DNA of 60,681 bases from CAYTZH01 sp964442285 (GTDB lineage Bacteria; Myxococcota_A; UBA9160; JAFDET01), in NCBI GenBank assembly GCA_964442285.1, contig CAYTZH010000031.1:1-60681 (forward strand), in the 5' to 3' direction. The notes under the pieces are model-generated. The model worked only from the letters and a program-made list of their open reading frames with translations, was not told the origin of the DNA and did not search any database. Below, in pieces: positions 11,580 through 20,883 of this stretch (positions are counted from its first letter, which is position 1; each line of letters begins with the position of its first letter). Position numbers and translations under genes: made by a program.

Positions 11580-11911
11580 GACTCCTCGCCTCCCTTGCCC
11601 TTCTGCACGCTGTCCACGCGGCTGCGGCTCACCTTCACCCGCACCCGGTCGCCCTTCACCGCCGCGATCTCCACCGTGAGCACGTCGTCGGTCACCCCGA
11701 TCACCTTGCCGTGCAGGCCGCCGGTGGTCACCACGTTGTCGCCCCGCTCGATGCGCGACAGCATGGCCTCGTGCTCCTTCTGCTTGCGCGTCTGGGGCCG
11801 GATCAGCAGGAAGTAGAAGATGAGGAAGATCGCGACCATGGGCACCAACAGGTCGAACGGACTTCCACCCGGCTGGGCCTGCAGCGGAACGGGGCTGAAG
11901 AGCGGATTCAT
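11576..11911 (-). CDS. yajC: Preprotein translocase subunit YajC
   Basis: A 111-residue single-pass membrane protein that associates with SecDF. It shows the N-terminal TM (LLVPMVAIFLIFYFLLIRPQ), the RPQTRKQKEHEAML motif and the small domain ERGDNVVTTGGLHGKVIGV. ATG start overlaps the upstream SpoIID-domain stop as ATGA; the frame is open further upstream but that stretch is off-frame to the SpoIID gene. Confidence 0.94.
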   Translation of the reverse strand: MNPLFSPVPLQAQPGGSPFDLLVPMVAIFLIFYFLLIRPQTRKQKEHEAMLSRIERGDNVVTTGGLHGKVIGVTDDVLTVEIAAVKGDRVRVKVSRSRVDSVQKGKGGEES

Positions 11912-13065
11912 CGCGCCTCCGCGAGTCCTGGCCCGCGCCGGAGCGTGGTGCCGGGGTAGAAGCGGGCCAGGATCTCCTCGTAGCCCGCGCCGCGCCGGGC
12001 CATGGCCCGGGCGCCCCACTGGCTCATGCCGACGCCGTGGCCGCTGCCGGACCCCACGAACACGAAGCCCCCCTCGCTCTCCCGCACCTCGAAGAGGGTG
12101 CTGGGCAGGGCGCCGCCCTCGCCCCGGAGCGTGCGGCCCGTCACCTCGGCCTCGCCGGAGGAGCCCTCGATCCGGACCCGGCGGACCCGACCGCTCGGGC
12201 TCCGCGCCGACACCCGGACCCGCTGCGGCGTGCCGACGGCGTGGCCGGCCCCGGCCAGGACCCGGCCCAGGGTCGCCGTCGACACGGGAATCCGCCAGTA
12301 GGTGCTGGGCGCATCCTCCTCGCCCTCCACGGCCTGGCTGACGAGGTAGGGCACCTGCCCGCCCCAGACCTCCTCCGCGCTGGCGGTGCGGCCGCCCGCG
12401 CAGGCGTGGTAGGCGGCCAAGATGGGGCGGCCCTCGTACGCCAGGTGCTCTCCCCGGGTGGCCCGTACGGCGCGGACGGTGCTGGGCATCTCCGCATCGA
12501 TGCCCCCGTAGACCTGGCTCCGCGCCCCCGACACCACGTCCCAGGCCGCATTGCGGCGCCGGGCCATGCGGTACAGCGCGTAGGTGCGGGCGACCACGGC
12601 CTGGGCGCGGAGGACCGCCGGATGCCAGCCCGGGTAGACCTCCCGCGCCACGGTTCCGGCCACGTACTCCTCGAGCGGGACGCGGTTGATCACCTGCAGG
12701 CCCTCGGGCCCGCGGGAGATCTCGACGCTGCCCCGGTAGCGGACCCCGTTCAGGGCCACGGGACCGGCCAGACGCCAGGGCGCCGCCACCGGCGTCCCGT
12801 CCACCAGCACCCCGCCCTCCCCTGCGGCGGCCCCGGGCACCGGGAGCACCTGGTGCCGCCCCGCCGACACCGGGCCCGGGCCGGCGTAGAGCAGGACCCG
12901 GACCGGCCGCGGACCGGACGACTCGTCGCGGGGCAGCCCGCTCGCGGGCTCGGCTAGGGGTGCCAGGGAGCCGACCCCGAGCAGTCCGGCGATCAGTCCC
13001 GCGGTCCCCGCCCGCCGCGCGGAAGGCCGCGCGGGAGCCGCCGGCGTCGAGGGCAGACAGGCCAT
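11908..13065 (-). CDS. SpoIID/LytB-domain protein (peptidoglycan-acting, exported)
   Basis: A 385-residue exported protein. N-terminal hydrophobic segment around residues 20-42 could be a signal peptide. The SpoIID domain is clear: VPLEEYVAGTVAREVYPGWHPAVLRAQAVVARTYAL (with the conserved Glu), the CAGGRTASAEEVWGG segment, and the terminal GHGVGMSQWGARAMA. In sporulating Firmicutes SpoIID is a lytic transglycosylase that needs denuded glycan strands; in Gram-negatives related proteins are little studied. Its placement in the yajC-secDF transcription unit, coupled by ATGA, hints at an envelope role. ATG start chosen for the signal-like N-terminus; 95 bp separate it from metK. Confidence 0.85.
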   Translation of the reverse strand: MACLPSTPAAPARPSARRAGTAGLIAGLLGVGSLAPLAEPASGLPRDESSGPRPVRVLLYAGPGPVSAGRHQVLPVPGAAAGEGGVLVDGTPVAAPWRLAGPVALNGVRYRGSVEISRGPEGLQVINRVPLEEYVAGTVAREVYPGWHPAVLRAQAVVARTYALYRMARRRNAAWDVVSGARSQVYGGIDAEMPSTVRAVRATRGEHLAYEGRPILAAYHACAGGRTASAEEVWGGQVPYLVSQAVEGEEDAPSTYWRIPVSTATLGRVLAGAGHAVGTPQRVRVSARSPSGRVRRVRIEGSSGEAEVTGRTLRGEGGALPSTLFEVRESEGGFVFVGSGSGHGVGMSQWGARAMARRGAGYEEILARFYPGTTLRRGPGLAEAR

Positions 13066-13160
13066 GGCCGCCCGGGGTATCGCACGCTCCCCGGGGCACC
13101 GCAACCGAAGGGCAACGGGCGCTCGATGGCTCGACCGCCCGTCGCGCGTGGGCAAACGCC

Positions 13161-14327
<1,167 letters not shown>

Positions 14328-14407
14328 GGGGGCTCCTGGGCTTGCGGAAGACTTGGGGAAGACGCGGCAGGGTAAGCCAGCGCCCCGGGGGATTCAATCG
14401 GCAGGGG

Positions 14408-14692
14408 TCAGACGACCCCTTCGGGATCTGCAATCAGCTGCCCCAACGCCTCGACGGCGCGGGCGGCATCTTCCCCCACCGCGCGGATGTGGAGGACGGT
14501 CCCCTGGCTCGCCGCCAGCGAGAGGAGGGAGAGGATGCTGCGTCCGCTGACCCACTGGTCGCCCCGGCCCACGCTGATCTCGCACCGGAAGCGGCCGGCG
14601 AGGTTGACGAAGCGCCCGGCCGGGCGCGCGTGCAGGCCCAGCTCGCCGCCCACCACGAACTCCCCCACCACCTCCAGGAGGGCCTCGCTCAA
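14408..14692 (-). CDS. HPr-family phosphocarrier protein
   Basis: A 94-residue HPr (or NPr) phosphocarrier of the regulatory PTS. His21 within LGLHARPAG is the EI-dependent phosphorylation site. Ser52 in SGRSILSLLSLAA matches the serine targeted by HPr kinase, whose gene is three genes upstream in the same unit. The start is TTG, overlapping the EIIA-Man stop as TTGA. No EI gene or sugar permease is in the window, so the cluster looks regulatory. Confidence 0.9.
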   Translation of the reverse strand: MSEALLEVVGEFVVGGELGLHARPAGRFVNLAGRFRCEISVGRGDQWVSGRSILSLLSLAASQGTVLHIRAVGEDAARAVEALGQLIADPEGVV

Positions 14693-15099
14693 CGCTGGTC
14701 CTCCGGCAGGATCTGGCTGGCCACCGAGATGTTGCGCTGGCCGTAGCTGGCGATGAAGGGCGCGAGCTCCTCCAGCGGCAGCTCCTCGTTCAGCGACGCC
14801 AGCTTGATCAGCATGGGGAGGTTCACCCCGGTCACCACCTCCACCCGATGCTCGGCGAGGAAGGACAGGCTGATGTTGGAGGGCGTCCCGCCGAACATGT
14901 CGGTCAGCACCAGCACGCCGCCCCCGCCGTCCGCCTTGGTGATGGCCGCCTGGATGGCGCCCCGCATCTCGTCGACCGGCGTCTTGGGATCGACCGCGAC
15001 GGCCCCGAAGGCCGGCGCCTCCGGAACGATCAGCTGGAGCGCCTGCAGGAACTCCTCGCCCAGCCGGTAGTGGGTCACGATCACGACGCCGACGTTCAT
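14689..15099 (-). CDS. PTS EIIA component, mannose/fructose-type
   Basis: A 136-residue EIIA domain of the mannose family: MNVGVVIVTHYRLGEEFL with the phospho-acceptor His10, then GGGGVLVLTDMFGGTPSN and NLPMLIKLA. It stands alone without IIB, IIC or IID genes, so it probably signals within the phosphorelay and does not import sugar. ATG start overlaps the RapZ stop as ATGA, and its own stop overlaps the HPr start. Confidence 0.9.
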   Translation of the reverse strand: MNVGVVIVTHYRLGEEFLQALQLIVPEAPAFGAVAVDPKTPVDEMRGAIQAAITKADGGGGVLVLTDMFGGTPSNISLSFLAEHRVEVVTGVNLPMLIKLASLNEELPLEELAPFIASYGQRNISVASQILPEDQR

Positions 15100-15965
15100 C
15101 GAATCCTCTCCACGTCCCGATGATCCAGGTTGACCTCCCGCCCGCGCTGCCGGAGAGACTCCGTCAGGCGCTCCGCGACGGCCACGGACCGGTGTCGCCC
15201 CCCCGTGCAGCCCACGCCGACGGTCAGGTACGCCTTGCCCTCCTCGTCGTACAGCGGCAGGAGGAAGCCCAGCAGATCCTCGAGCCGCGCCAGGAGCGAG
15301 CGGGCCCGGTCCTTCTCCAGCACGAACGCGGCCACCTCCGGATCGAGACCCGTGCGGGGCCTGAGCGCCGCCTCGAAGTGCGGGTTCGGCAGGAACCGGA
15401 CGTCGAACAGCAGCTCCGCGGCGGGCGGCGGACCATAGCGAAATCCGAACGAGATGAGGTTGACCACCGTCTCCTTCGCCCCGCCCGCCACGTGGCGCAC
15501 GACCGTGTCCCGGAGCTGGTGGACGTTCAGGCGGGAGGTATCGACCGCGAAGCCCGCCAGGCGCGCCACGTCGCCCAGCAGCTCCCGCTCCACCCGCACG
15601 CCGTCCTCCACGGAGCCGTCGGGGGAGAGGGGATGCACCCGACGGGTCTCGCGGTAGCGGTTCACCAGGACCTCGTCGGCGCAGTCGAGGAAGATCACCT
15701 CCACCTCGGCTCCCTGGGCGCGCAGGGCCTCCACGACGCCGGGGAACTCGCGCAGGAAGGAGCGCTCGCGCGCGTCGAGCGCCACCGCGACCTTGGAGAT
15801 CGGCGGGTTGGCGGCCGCGCACAGCTCCAGGAACTGCTGCACCAGGATCGGAGGCAGGTTGTCGACGCAGTAGAACGACAGATCCTCGAGGGCGGCCATG
15901 GCCGTACTCTTCCCGCTGCCCGAGAGCCCGGCCACGAAGAGGACGCGCAGCTCGGCGGCTCTCAC
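15096..15965 (-). CDS. rapZ: RapZ/YvcJ-family nucleotide-binding protein
   Basis: A 289-residue P-loop protein. Walker A is GLSGSGKS (residues 13-20), followed by DLSFYCVDNLPP, the RRVHPLSPDGSVEDGV segment and the C-terminal VGVGCTGGRHRSVAVAERL signature. In E. coli RapZ is an RNA-binding adaptor controlling GlmZ decay and glmS; elsewhere its role is less clear. GTG start overlaps the HPr-kinase stop as GTGA. A frame continuing upstream is off-frame to hprK. Confidence 0.92.
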   Translation of the reverse strand: MRAAELRVLFVAGLSGSGKSTAMAALEDLSFYCVDNLPPILVQQFLELCAAANPPISKVAVALDARERSFLREFPGVVEALRAQGAEVEVIFLDCADEVLVNRYRETRRVHPLSPDGSVEDGVRVERELLGDVARLAGFAVDTSRLNVHQLRDTVVRHVAGGAKETVVNLISFGFRYGPPPAAELLFDVRFLPNPHFEAALRPRTGLDPEVAAFVLEKDRARSLLARLEDLLGFLLPLYDEEGKAYLTVGVGCTGGRHRSVAVAERLTESLRQRGREVNLDHRDVERIR

Positions 15966-16450
15966 GGGGAGCCCGCCCCGCCCTGGCTGCGCCGGGCCAG
16001 CTCGCGGACGCAGTCGGCGCCCCGGCCCCGCGCCCGGTGGTCGCGGGCGGCCACCTCCAGCAGCGTCGCCATGCTCGTCGCCGGACGCACCGGGAGCACG
16101 ATCTGCGGACGCGACAGGCCCACCAGCGTCTCCAGGGGCCGCTCGGCCCCCACCCGCTCGTAGTCCACGTCCGTGCGCCAGGGCTCCAGGTGGCAGACCA
16201 GATCCACCGCGCCCGTGTCGGCCACGGCGTCGGGACCGTAGAGGTCCGGCACGAAGAGCAGCCCCAGGCCGCGGATCTCGGTGAAGTGCCGGATGCCGGG
16301 AGGCGCCTCGCCGATCAGCCGATCCCCCTCGCGCCGCAGCCGGACCACGTCGTCCGCCACCAGCCGATGGCCGCGGGCCACCAGCTCCAGGGCGCACTCG
16401 CTCTTGCCGATGCCGCTCGGCCCGAGCAGCAGGATGCCCACGCCGAGCAC
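15962..16450 (-). CDS. hprK: HPr kinase/phosphorylase, kinase domain only, start unresolved
   Basis: HPr kinase phosphorylates the regulatory serine of HPr. Visible motifs are Walker A (GPSGIGKS), HRLVADDVV with its catalytic-type His/Asp, and RGLGLLFVPDLYG. Only the C-terminal kinase domain is encoded; the N-terminal half of the roughly 310-residue classical enzyme is absent, as in the short alphaproteobacterial type. The first canonical start is GTG at 16450. However, the in-frame sequence just upstream reads QLHGSLVEV, which matches the conserved first strand of the kinase domain, and no ATG, GTG or TTG occurs between there and the ptsN stop. Initiation at a non-standard codon, or -1 frameshifting from ptsN, is possible. 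Confidence 0.85.
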   Translation of the reverse strand: MLGVGILLLGPSGIGKSECALELVARGHRLVADDVVRLRREGDRLIGEAPPGIRHFTEIRGLGLLFVPDLYGPDAVADTGAVDLVCHLEPWRTDVDYERVGAERPLETLVGLSRPQIVLPVRPATSMATLLEVAARDHRARGRGADCVRELARRSQGGAGSP

Positions 16451-16524
16451 CTCGACCAGCGACCCGTGGAGCTGCGTCTCCGGTTTTCCGCGCGGTGCGT
16501 CTTCCGTGGCCGGCTCCTCGACGC

Positions 16525-16986
16525 CTAGAACTTGGCGTCCTCCTCCTCGATCGCCCGGAGGACGTCCGCCACGGACTCCGCCTCCTGCAGACGGGCGCGG
16601 AAGGCCGCATCGCGGAAGAAGCGCGAGATCCGGGCCAGCGCCTTCAGGTGCTGACCTCCCGAGTGCTCGGGCACGACGAGCAGGAAGAAGAGGTGGGTCG
16701 CCTGCCCGTCGATGGAGTCGAAGTCGACGCCGCCGCGACTGCGGGCGAACGAGGCGATCAGGCGATGCAGGCCGGGCATCTTGCCGTGGGGAATCGCGAC
16801 GCCTTCGCCGATCCCCGTGCTCTGGAGCTTCTCCCGCTCGGTGAGCACCCGCATCAGGGCATCCGCGTCGATGCCGGGCTCGGCCCGGCAGAGCGCGTTG
16901 GCCATCTCGGCGAGGATCTCGTCCTTGCGGGTCGCGGCCAGATCCAGGACCACCGCGTCGCCCACCAGGATGTCCATGATCTTCAT
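16525..16986 (-). CDS. ptsN: PTS nitrogen-regulatory EIIA-Ntr
   Basis: A 153-residue EIIA-Ntr with the phospho-acceptor His67 in GVAIPHGKMPG, EREKLQSTGIGEGVAI and the C-terminal ARISRFFRDAAFRARL. It normally acts at the end of the EI-NPr relay and controls potassium transport and other targets by binding. It sits 21 bp downstream of rpoN, as in many proteobacteria, though the hpf gene usually found between them is missing. Its reading frame ends at TAG 16525-16527, immediately before HPr-kinase coding in another frame. Confidence 0.93.
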   Translation of the reverse strand: MKIMDILVGDAVVLDLAATRKDEILAEMANALCRAEPGIDADALMRVLTEREKLQSTGIGEGVAIPHGKMPGLHRLIASFARSRGGVDFDSIDGQATHLFFLLVVPEHSGGQHLKALARISRFFRDAAFRARLQEAESVADVLRAIEEEDAKF

Positions 16987-17007
16987 GCGTCCTCCGGTCG
17001 AGCGGCC

Positions 17008-18480
17008 TCAGCCGATCTGCCGTCGCTTCGTCGAAGAGAGGATGTTCATCGCCTCACGGTACTTGGTGACCGTGCGCCGCGCGATGTCGATGTTGCTCGC
17101 CTTCAGCATCTCCGCGATCCGCTGATCGGAAAGGGGCCGGCGCGCGTCCTCGTTGGTGATGATCCGCCGGATCTTCTCCTTGACGCTCTCGCTCGCGATC
17201 GCCTCGCCGTCGAAGCGGTTGATGCTCGAGTTGAAGAAGTACTTCAGCTCGAAGATTCCCTGCGGGGTATGGACGTACTTGTTCGTCGTGACGCGGCTGA
17301 CCGTGGACTCGTGCATCTCGATGTCCTCGGCCACGTCGCGCAGGTTGAGGGGCTTGAGAAAGTTGATGCCTCGCTCGAAGAACTCCCGCTGGTGGTCGAT
17401 GATGCTCTGCATCACCTTGTAGATGGTGCGCTGGCGCTGATGGATCGACTTGATCAGCCACAGGGCCGACCGCATCTTGTCGCGGACGTAGTCGCGGGTG
17501 TCCTTGGCCACGTCGCCGCCGCGCGTCAGCACGTCGCGATAGAGGTTCGACACCCGGAGCTTGGGCAGCCCGTCCTCGTTCAGGACGATGTGGAACTCGT
17601 CCCCCACCTTGTAGACGTAGATGTCCGGCTCGATGTAGATCGGATCCTCGCCTCCGAAGGGTCGGCCCGGCCTCGGCTCGAGCCCGGCGACCACGCGCGC
17701 CGCCGCCGCCACCTCCTCCACCGTCACCCCGAGGGTGCGGGCGATACCGCGGTAGTCGCGGCGCTGGAGGCCGTCGAGGTGGTCGGAGACCAGGGTGCGC
17801 ACCATGGGATCGTCGAGGCGCAGGATGTCGAGCTGGAGCAGGAGGCACTCCCGCAGGTCGCGGGCGCCGACGCCGACGGGATCGAGCTGCTGCACCTTGG
17901 CGAGGGCCGTCTCGACTACCTCCGGGGGCACCCCCGACTGGCGCGCGATCTCCTCGGTGGACGCCTTCAGATAGCCGTGGTCGTCGAGGTTGCCGATGAT
18001 GTGGCGCGCGGCGAGCGCCTCGCGGTCCTCCAGCGTGGCCAGCTGGAGCTGCCACTCGAGGTGCTCGGAGAGGGTCTCGCGGCGGCTGTGGGTGGCCTCC
18101 AGGGAGCGCCGCTCGTCGTCGTCGCGCACCACCCCCGGCGAGGTCTGGGGGTGGGAGTCGATGTAGCTCTGCCAGTCGATGTCCTCGATCTTCTGGGCGT
18201 CGCTCGGCTCCTGGGCCGCGGTCGCCTCGCTGGGCGGCAGGTCCGGCGACTCGGTCTCGATCGGGACCTCGGCCTGCTCCGCCGTGGCCGGCTCGGGCGT
18301 GGGCCGCTCCTCGTCGCTGTCGCTGAACTCCTCGAGGACCGGGTTCTCCTGGAGCTCCTGCTGGACCACGTCGACCAGCTCAAGCTGGGAGAGCTGCAGC
18401 AGCTTGATGGCCTGCTGCAGCTGCGGCGTCATCACCAGCTGCTGGGAGAGTCGTAGCTGCTGCTTGAGTTCGATCGCCAT
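17008..18480 (-). CDS. rpoN: RNA polymerase sigma-54 factor
   Basis: A 490-residue sigma-54. Region I is Gln/Leu-rich (LKQQLRLSQQLVMTPQLQQAIKLLQ), region II is acidic (residues about 50-110), the core-binding and HTH regions follow, and the RpoN box ARRTVTKYRE (about 467-476) recognises the -24 element. Three sites in this window match its promoter consensus (21821, 28288, 30340). It lies 4 bp after lptB and 21 bp before ptsN. Confidence 0.97.
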   Translation of the reverse strand: MAIELKQQLRLSQQLVMTPQLQQAIKLLQLSQLELVDVVQQELQENPVLEEFSDSDEERPTPEPATAEQAEVPIETESPDLPPSEATAAQEPSDAQKIEDIDWQSYIDSHPQTSPGVVRDDDERRSLEATHSRRETLSEHLEWQLQLATLEDREALAARHIIGNLDDHGYLKASTEEIARQSGVPPEVVETALAKVQQLDPVGVGARDLRECLLLQLDILRLDDPMVRTLVSDHLDGLQRRDYRGIARTLGVTVEEVAAAARVVAGLEPRPGRPFGGEDPIYIEPDIYVYKVGDEFHIVLNEDGLPKLRVSNLYRDVLTRGGDVAKDTRDYVRDKMRSALWLIKSIHQRQRTIYKVMQSIIDHQREFFERGINFLKPLNLRDVAEDIEMHESTVSRVTTNKYVHTPQGIFELKYFFNSSINRFDGEAIASESVKEKIRRIITNEDARRPLSDQRIAEMLKASNIDIARRTVTKYREAMNILSSTKRRQIG

Positions 18481-18484
18481 CCGC

Positions 18485-19216
18485 TCAGCCCAGCCGGAAG
18501 TTCTCGCCGAGGTAGATCTCGCGTACCTCGGGATCCGCGGCCACCTCGTCGGGCGGTCCGTGCCTCAGGATCTGACCGTCCTTGATGATGTAGGCGCGGT
18601 CGCAGATGGCGAGGGTCTCCCGCACGTTGTGGTCGGTGACGACGATGCCGATCCCCCGGGTCTTGAGCTGCGCCACGATCTTCTGGATGTCGATCACGGC
18701 GATGGGATCGATGCCGGAGAACGGCTCGTCGAGCAACATGAACTTCGGGTCGAGCACCAGGGCCCGGGTGATCTCGACCCGGCGGCGCTCGCCCCCGGAG
18801 AGGGAGTCGCCGCGCTGGCGGGCCTTCTCCGTCAGGCTGAGCTCCGAGAGGAGGTTCTGCATGCGGTCGCGGCGCACGCGCGGGTCCGACTCCACGGTCT
18901 CCAGGATGGCCATGACATTGTCGCGGACGGTCAGCCGGCGGAAGATGGAGGGCTCCTGGGGCAGATAGGTGATGCCCAGGCGCGCGCGCTGGAACATCGC
19001 CAGCTCGGTGATCTCCTCCCCGACCAGGAAGACGCGGCCCTCGTCGGGCTGGACGGCGCCCACCAGCATCCCGAAGGTGGTGGTCTTGCCGGCGCCGTTC
19101 GGGCCCAGCAGGCCCACCACCTCGCCCGACTTCACCTCCAGGTCGATCTCCGAGACCACCGTCTTCGCGCCGTAGCGCTTGACGAGGCCGGCGCCGGACA
19201 GGGTGGGGATGCTCAC
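18485..19216 (-). CDS. lptB: LPS export ABC transporter ATP-binding protein
   Basis: LptB powers extraction of LPS from the inner membrane with LptFG. The 243-residue ATPase has Walker A GPNGAGKTT (residues 38-46), the LPQEPSIFRRLTV Q-loop, signature LSGGERRR, Walker B FMLLDEP and the switch His in VVTDHNVRE. GTG start overlaps the LptA-domain stop as GTGA. The lptF and lptG genes are not in the window. Confidence 0.96.
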   Translation of the reverse strand: MSIPTLSGAGLVKRYGAKTVVSEIDLEVKSGEVVGLLGPNGAGKTTTFGMLVGAVQPDEGRVFLVGEEITELAMFQRARLGITYLPQEPSIFRRLTVRDNVMAILETVESDPRVRRDRMQNLLSELSLTEKARQRGDSLSGGERRRVEITRALVLDPKFMLLDEPFSGIDPIAVIDIQKIVAQLKTRGIGIVVTDHNVRETLAICDRAYIIKDGQILRHGPPDEVAADPEVREIYLGENFRLG

Positions 19217-20232
19217 GAGCCCTGCCCGTCACCGTCGTCCGACGACTGGAGGCGGACGTCGGCGCCGCCGCGGCAGAGGAGCTTCTCGCTCTCCAGGAAG
19301 AACTCGATCTCGCGGCAGCGCAGGTGGTCCTCGCCCTGGCGCAGCTCACCGGGCTCGCCTTCGCAGATCACCCGACCCTCGGTCCGGAGATAGGTGGCCT
19401 TGTCGCAGCGGGCGCTCTGGTTCTCCTGCTGGAGCACCACCCGGCCCGTGGCGACCAGGCGATCCGGCTGGCTGCCCTCGGGCGGGTAGTAGGCCTCGAG
19501 CCGGTTGGCCCGCAGGCGCATGGCTCCCTGGGTCACTCGCACGTTGCGCCGGAAGATGAACTGACGACCCTCGCCGCCCTGGAACGCTTCGAGCTCGTCG
19601 GACTGGATCGACATGGGCGCATCGCTGTCGCCGGAGAGGCCGAAGAAGCCGCTCGGCTTGTCCGGCTTCGAGGCCTCCCCGGCCTCGGTCTCCGCCGCTG
19701 CGCGTGCGGCCGGGACCCCCGCCGACACGGGCGCTGCAGCCGCCACCTTCGGGCCCGCGGCCGGCGCCGAGGCCGCGCCGCCGAGGATGCGGGAGGCCAG
19801 TCCATCGATGGCCGCCTCGAGCTCGCCCTCTCCCGCCACCTCGGCCACGTAGGTCGACACCACCTGGCCGTCCCGGCCGTCGCGGAGCCGCAGGTCGAAG
19901 GAGAGACTGCGGCCGATCCGGGTGGAGCGGCCCACCACGATGTGCTCCACCTCGGCCCCGCGCGCCCAGCGCTGCACCTGCTCGGGGCTCGGCTCCGCGG
20001 TGGCGGGCCCCCCGAGCTGGGTCGGTCCCACGACACGTCCCACGCCCCGGGTCCCCAGCCGGTCGGCCAGGAGCTGGGCGGCGTCCGGCAGCGGATCGCC
20101 GGGCGGACCGACGGCCTCGAACGGTGCCACGGCGATGGTCAGATCGGCCGCCTCGGCCGCAGCGGTGGCGGCCTGCAGCCAGAGGGCCGCTCCCGCCAGG
20201 ACCAGACACAGCGCGCGAAGCCCGGCTCTCAC
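19213..20232 (-). CDS. LptA/OstA-domain protein with N-terminal TolB-like domain
   Basis: A 339-residue exported protein, about twice the usual LptA length. After a signal peptide (LVLAGAALWLQAATAAAEA) residues about 32-150 look like the TolB N-terminal or FlgO-like fold (LTIAVAPFEAVG, LADRLGTRGV, HIVVGRSTRIGRSLSFDLRL), then an Ala-rich linker, then the OstA beta-jellyroll at about 215-325 (MSIQSDELEAFQGG, FRRNVRVTQGAMRLRANRLEAYY). LptA bridges LPS across the periplasm. Position between lptB and lptC, with GTGA overlaps on both sides, supports that role. The extra domain is the unusual part. Confidence 0.85.
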   Translation of the reverse strand: MRAGLRALCLVLAGAALWLQAATAAAEAADLTIAVAPFEAVGPPGDPLPDAAQLLADRLGTRGVGRVVGPTQLGGPATAEPSPEQVQRWARGAEVEHIVVGRSTRIGRSLSFDLRLRDGRDGQVVSTYVAEVAGEGELEAAIDGLASRILGGAASAPAAGPKVAAAAPVSAGVPAARAAAETEAGEASKPDKPSGFFGLSGDSDAPMSIQSDELEAFQGGEGRQFIFRRNVRVTQGAMRLRANRLEAYYPPEGSQPDRLVATGRVVLQQENQSARCDKATYLRTEGRVICEGEPGELRQGEDHLRCREIEFFLESEKLLCRGGADVRLQSSDDGDGQGS

Positions 20233-20729
20233 GGCTTCTGCACCACCGTGGCGCCGCCGATCAGCAGGAAGCGGGCCTCGCGGACGTGGTAGCGGAAGCC
20301 GCGTCCCAGCATGGTGCGGTCCCCGTCGAGGATCCGGACCGGCGCCTCGGTGCTGACCAGCGCCCGATCGCTCTCGTAGCGGAGCCAGGACGTGAAGAAC
20401 TGGCGCCCGTCCCCGGTGACGCCCTCCACGTCGCCCTCGGCGCGGAACGAGTTGCTGTCCAGGTCCAGCTCGCCGCGGAGGCAGCGCATGGTGAGGGCGC
20501 GCTCTCCGTCGTCGGCTTCCATCCGGACCCGGACGCCTTCGAGCTGCGCGCGGTCGCCGCCGGGGCGCATCTCCACGCGCTCGGCGGTCAGCACCAGCTC
20601 GTTGCGGGCCCCCTCACTCCCCGTGAAGGTGATGTTCGAGAAGCGCGCGACCTCGGTCTCCGCGGTAGCGGGAGCCGAAGCGCACAACAGGGCCAGGGCC
20701 CCGCCGGCGAGGGAGCGGCGGAGGCTCAT
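20229..20729 (-). CDS. lptC: LptC-family LPS export protein
   Basis: A 166-residue protein whose OstA-like repeats (FSNITFTGSEGARNELVLTAERVEM, FRAEGDVEGVTGDGRQFFTSWLRYESDRALV) fit the LptC family; it passes LPS to LptA. Residues about 5-22 form a hydrophobic segment ending APATA, which could be a membrane anchor or a cleaved signal. The ATG at 20729 is preferred; in-frame starts upstream reach 20819 but add a basic low-complexity stretch. Upstream DNA (20780-20825) is unusually AT-rich and is a plausible promoter region. Confidence 0.78.
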   Translation of the reverse strand: MSLRRSLAGGALALLCASAPATAETEVARFSNITFTGSEGARNELVLTAERVEMRPGGDRAQLEGVRVRMEADDGERALTMRCLRGELDLDSNSFRAEGDVEGVTGDGRQFFTSWLRYESDRALVSTEAPVRILDGDRTMLGRGFRYHVREARFLLIGGATVVQKP

Positions 20730-20784
20730 GCGGGGCCGGGCTCTGGGGGCGCGGCGCGCCATCCGGCACACCCGACGCCCGCCA

Positions 20785-20797
20785 ATAGACACACCCG
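20785..20797. promoter_or_regulatory. Inverted repeat CACAC-CC-GTGTG upstream of lptC
   Basis: In an AT-rich pocket ahead of lptC there is a 12-bp inverted repeat with CACAC and GTGTG arms around CC, inside GACACACCCGTGTGAAC. The following bases (CATATGCAATAATCATAC) are the most AT-rich of the neighbourhood. It may be an operator or part of the lptC promoter. The position is approximate to a base or two. Confidence 0.25.
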
Positions 20798-20842
20798 TGT
20801 GAACATATGCAATAATCATACCGGAATCTTGCCGAAGGACAA

Positions 20843-20863
20843 CCGACCCCTCGGGGAGGTCGG
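20843..20863 (-). terminator. Hairpin downstream of the small exported-protein gene
   Basis: A 21-nt imperfect hairpin with CCGACC and GGTCGG arms and an inner GC-rich extension lies 20 bp after the stop of the gene at 20884. On the minus strand a weak T-containing stretch (TTGTCC) follows. It could terminate that gene before lptC. Confidence 0.4.
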
Positions 20864-20883
20864 GCCGCCAGGACCCGCTGGGA

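Noticed and set aside
9279..11816. Open frame of 845 codons on the plus strand
   Set aside because: Fully antisense to secF, secD and yajC, low-complexity Glu/His/Asp-rich product.
14328..14407. SAM riboswitch upstream of metK
   Set aside because: The 80-nt leader shows no recognisable SAM-I, SAM-II or SAM/SAH consensus or pseudoknot.
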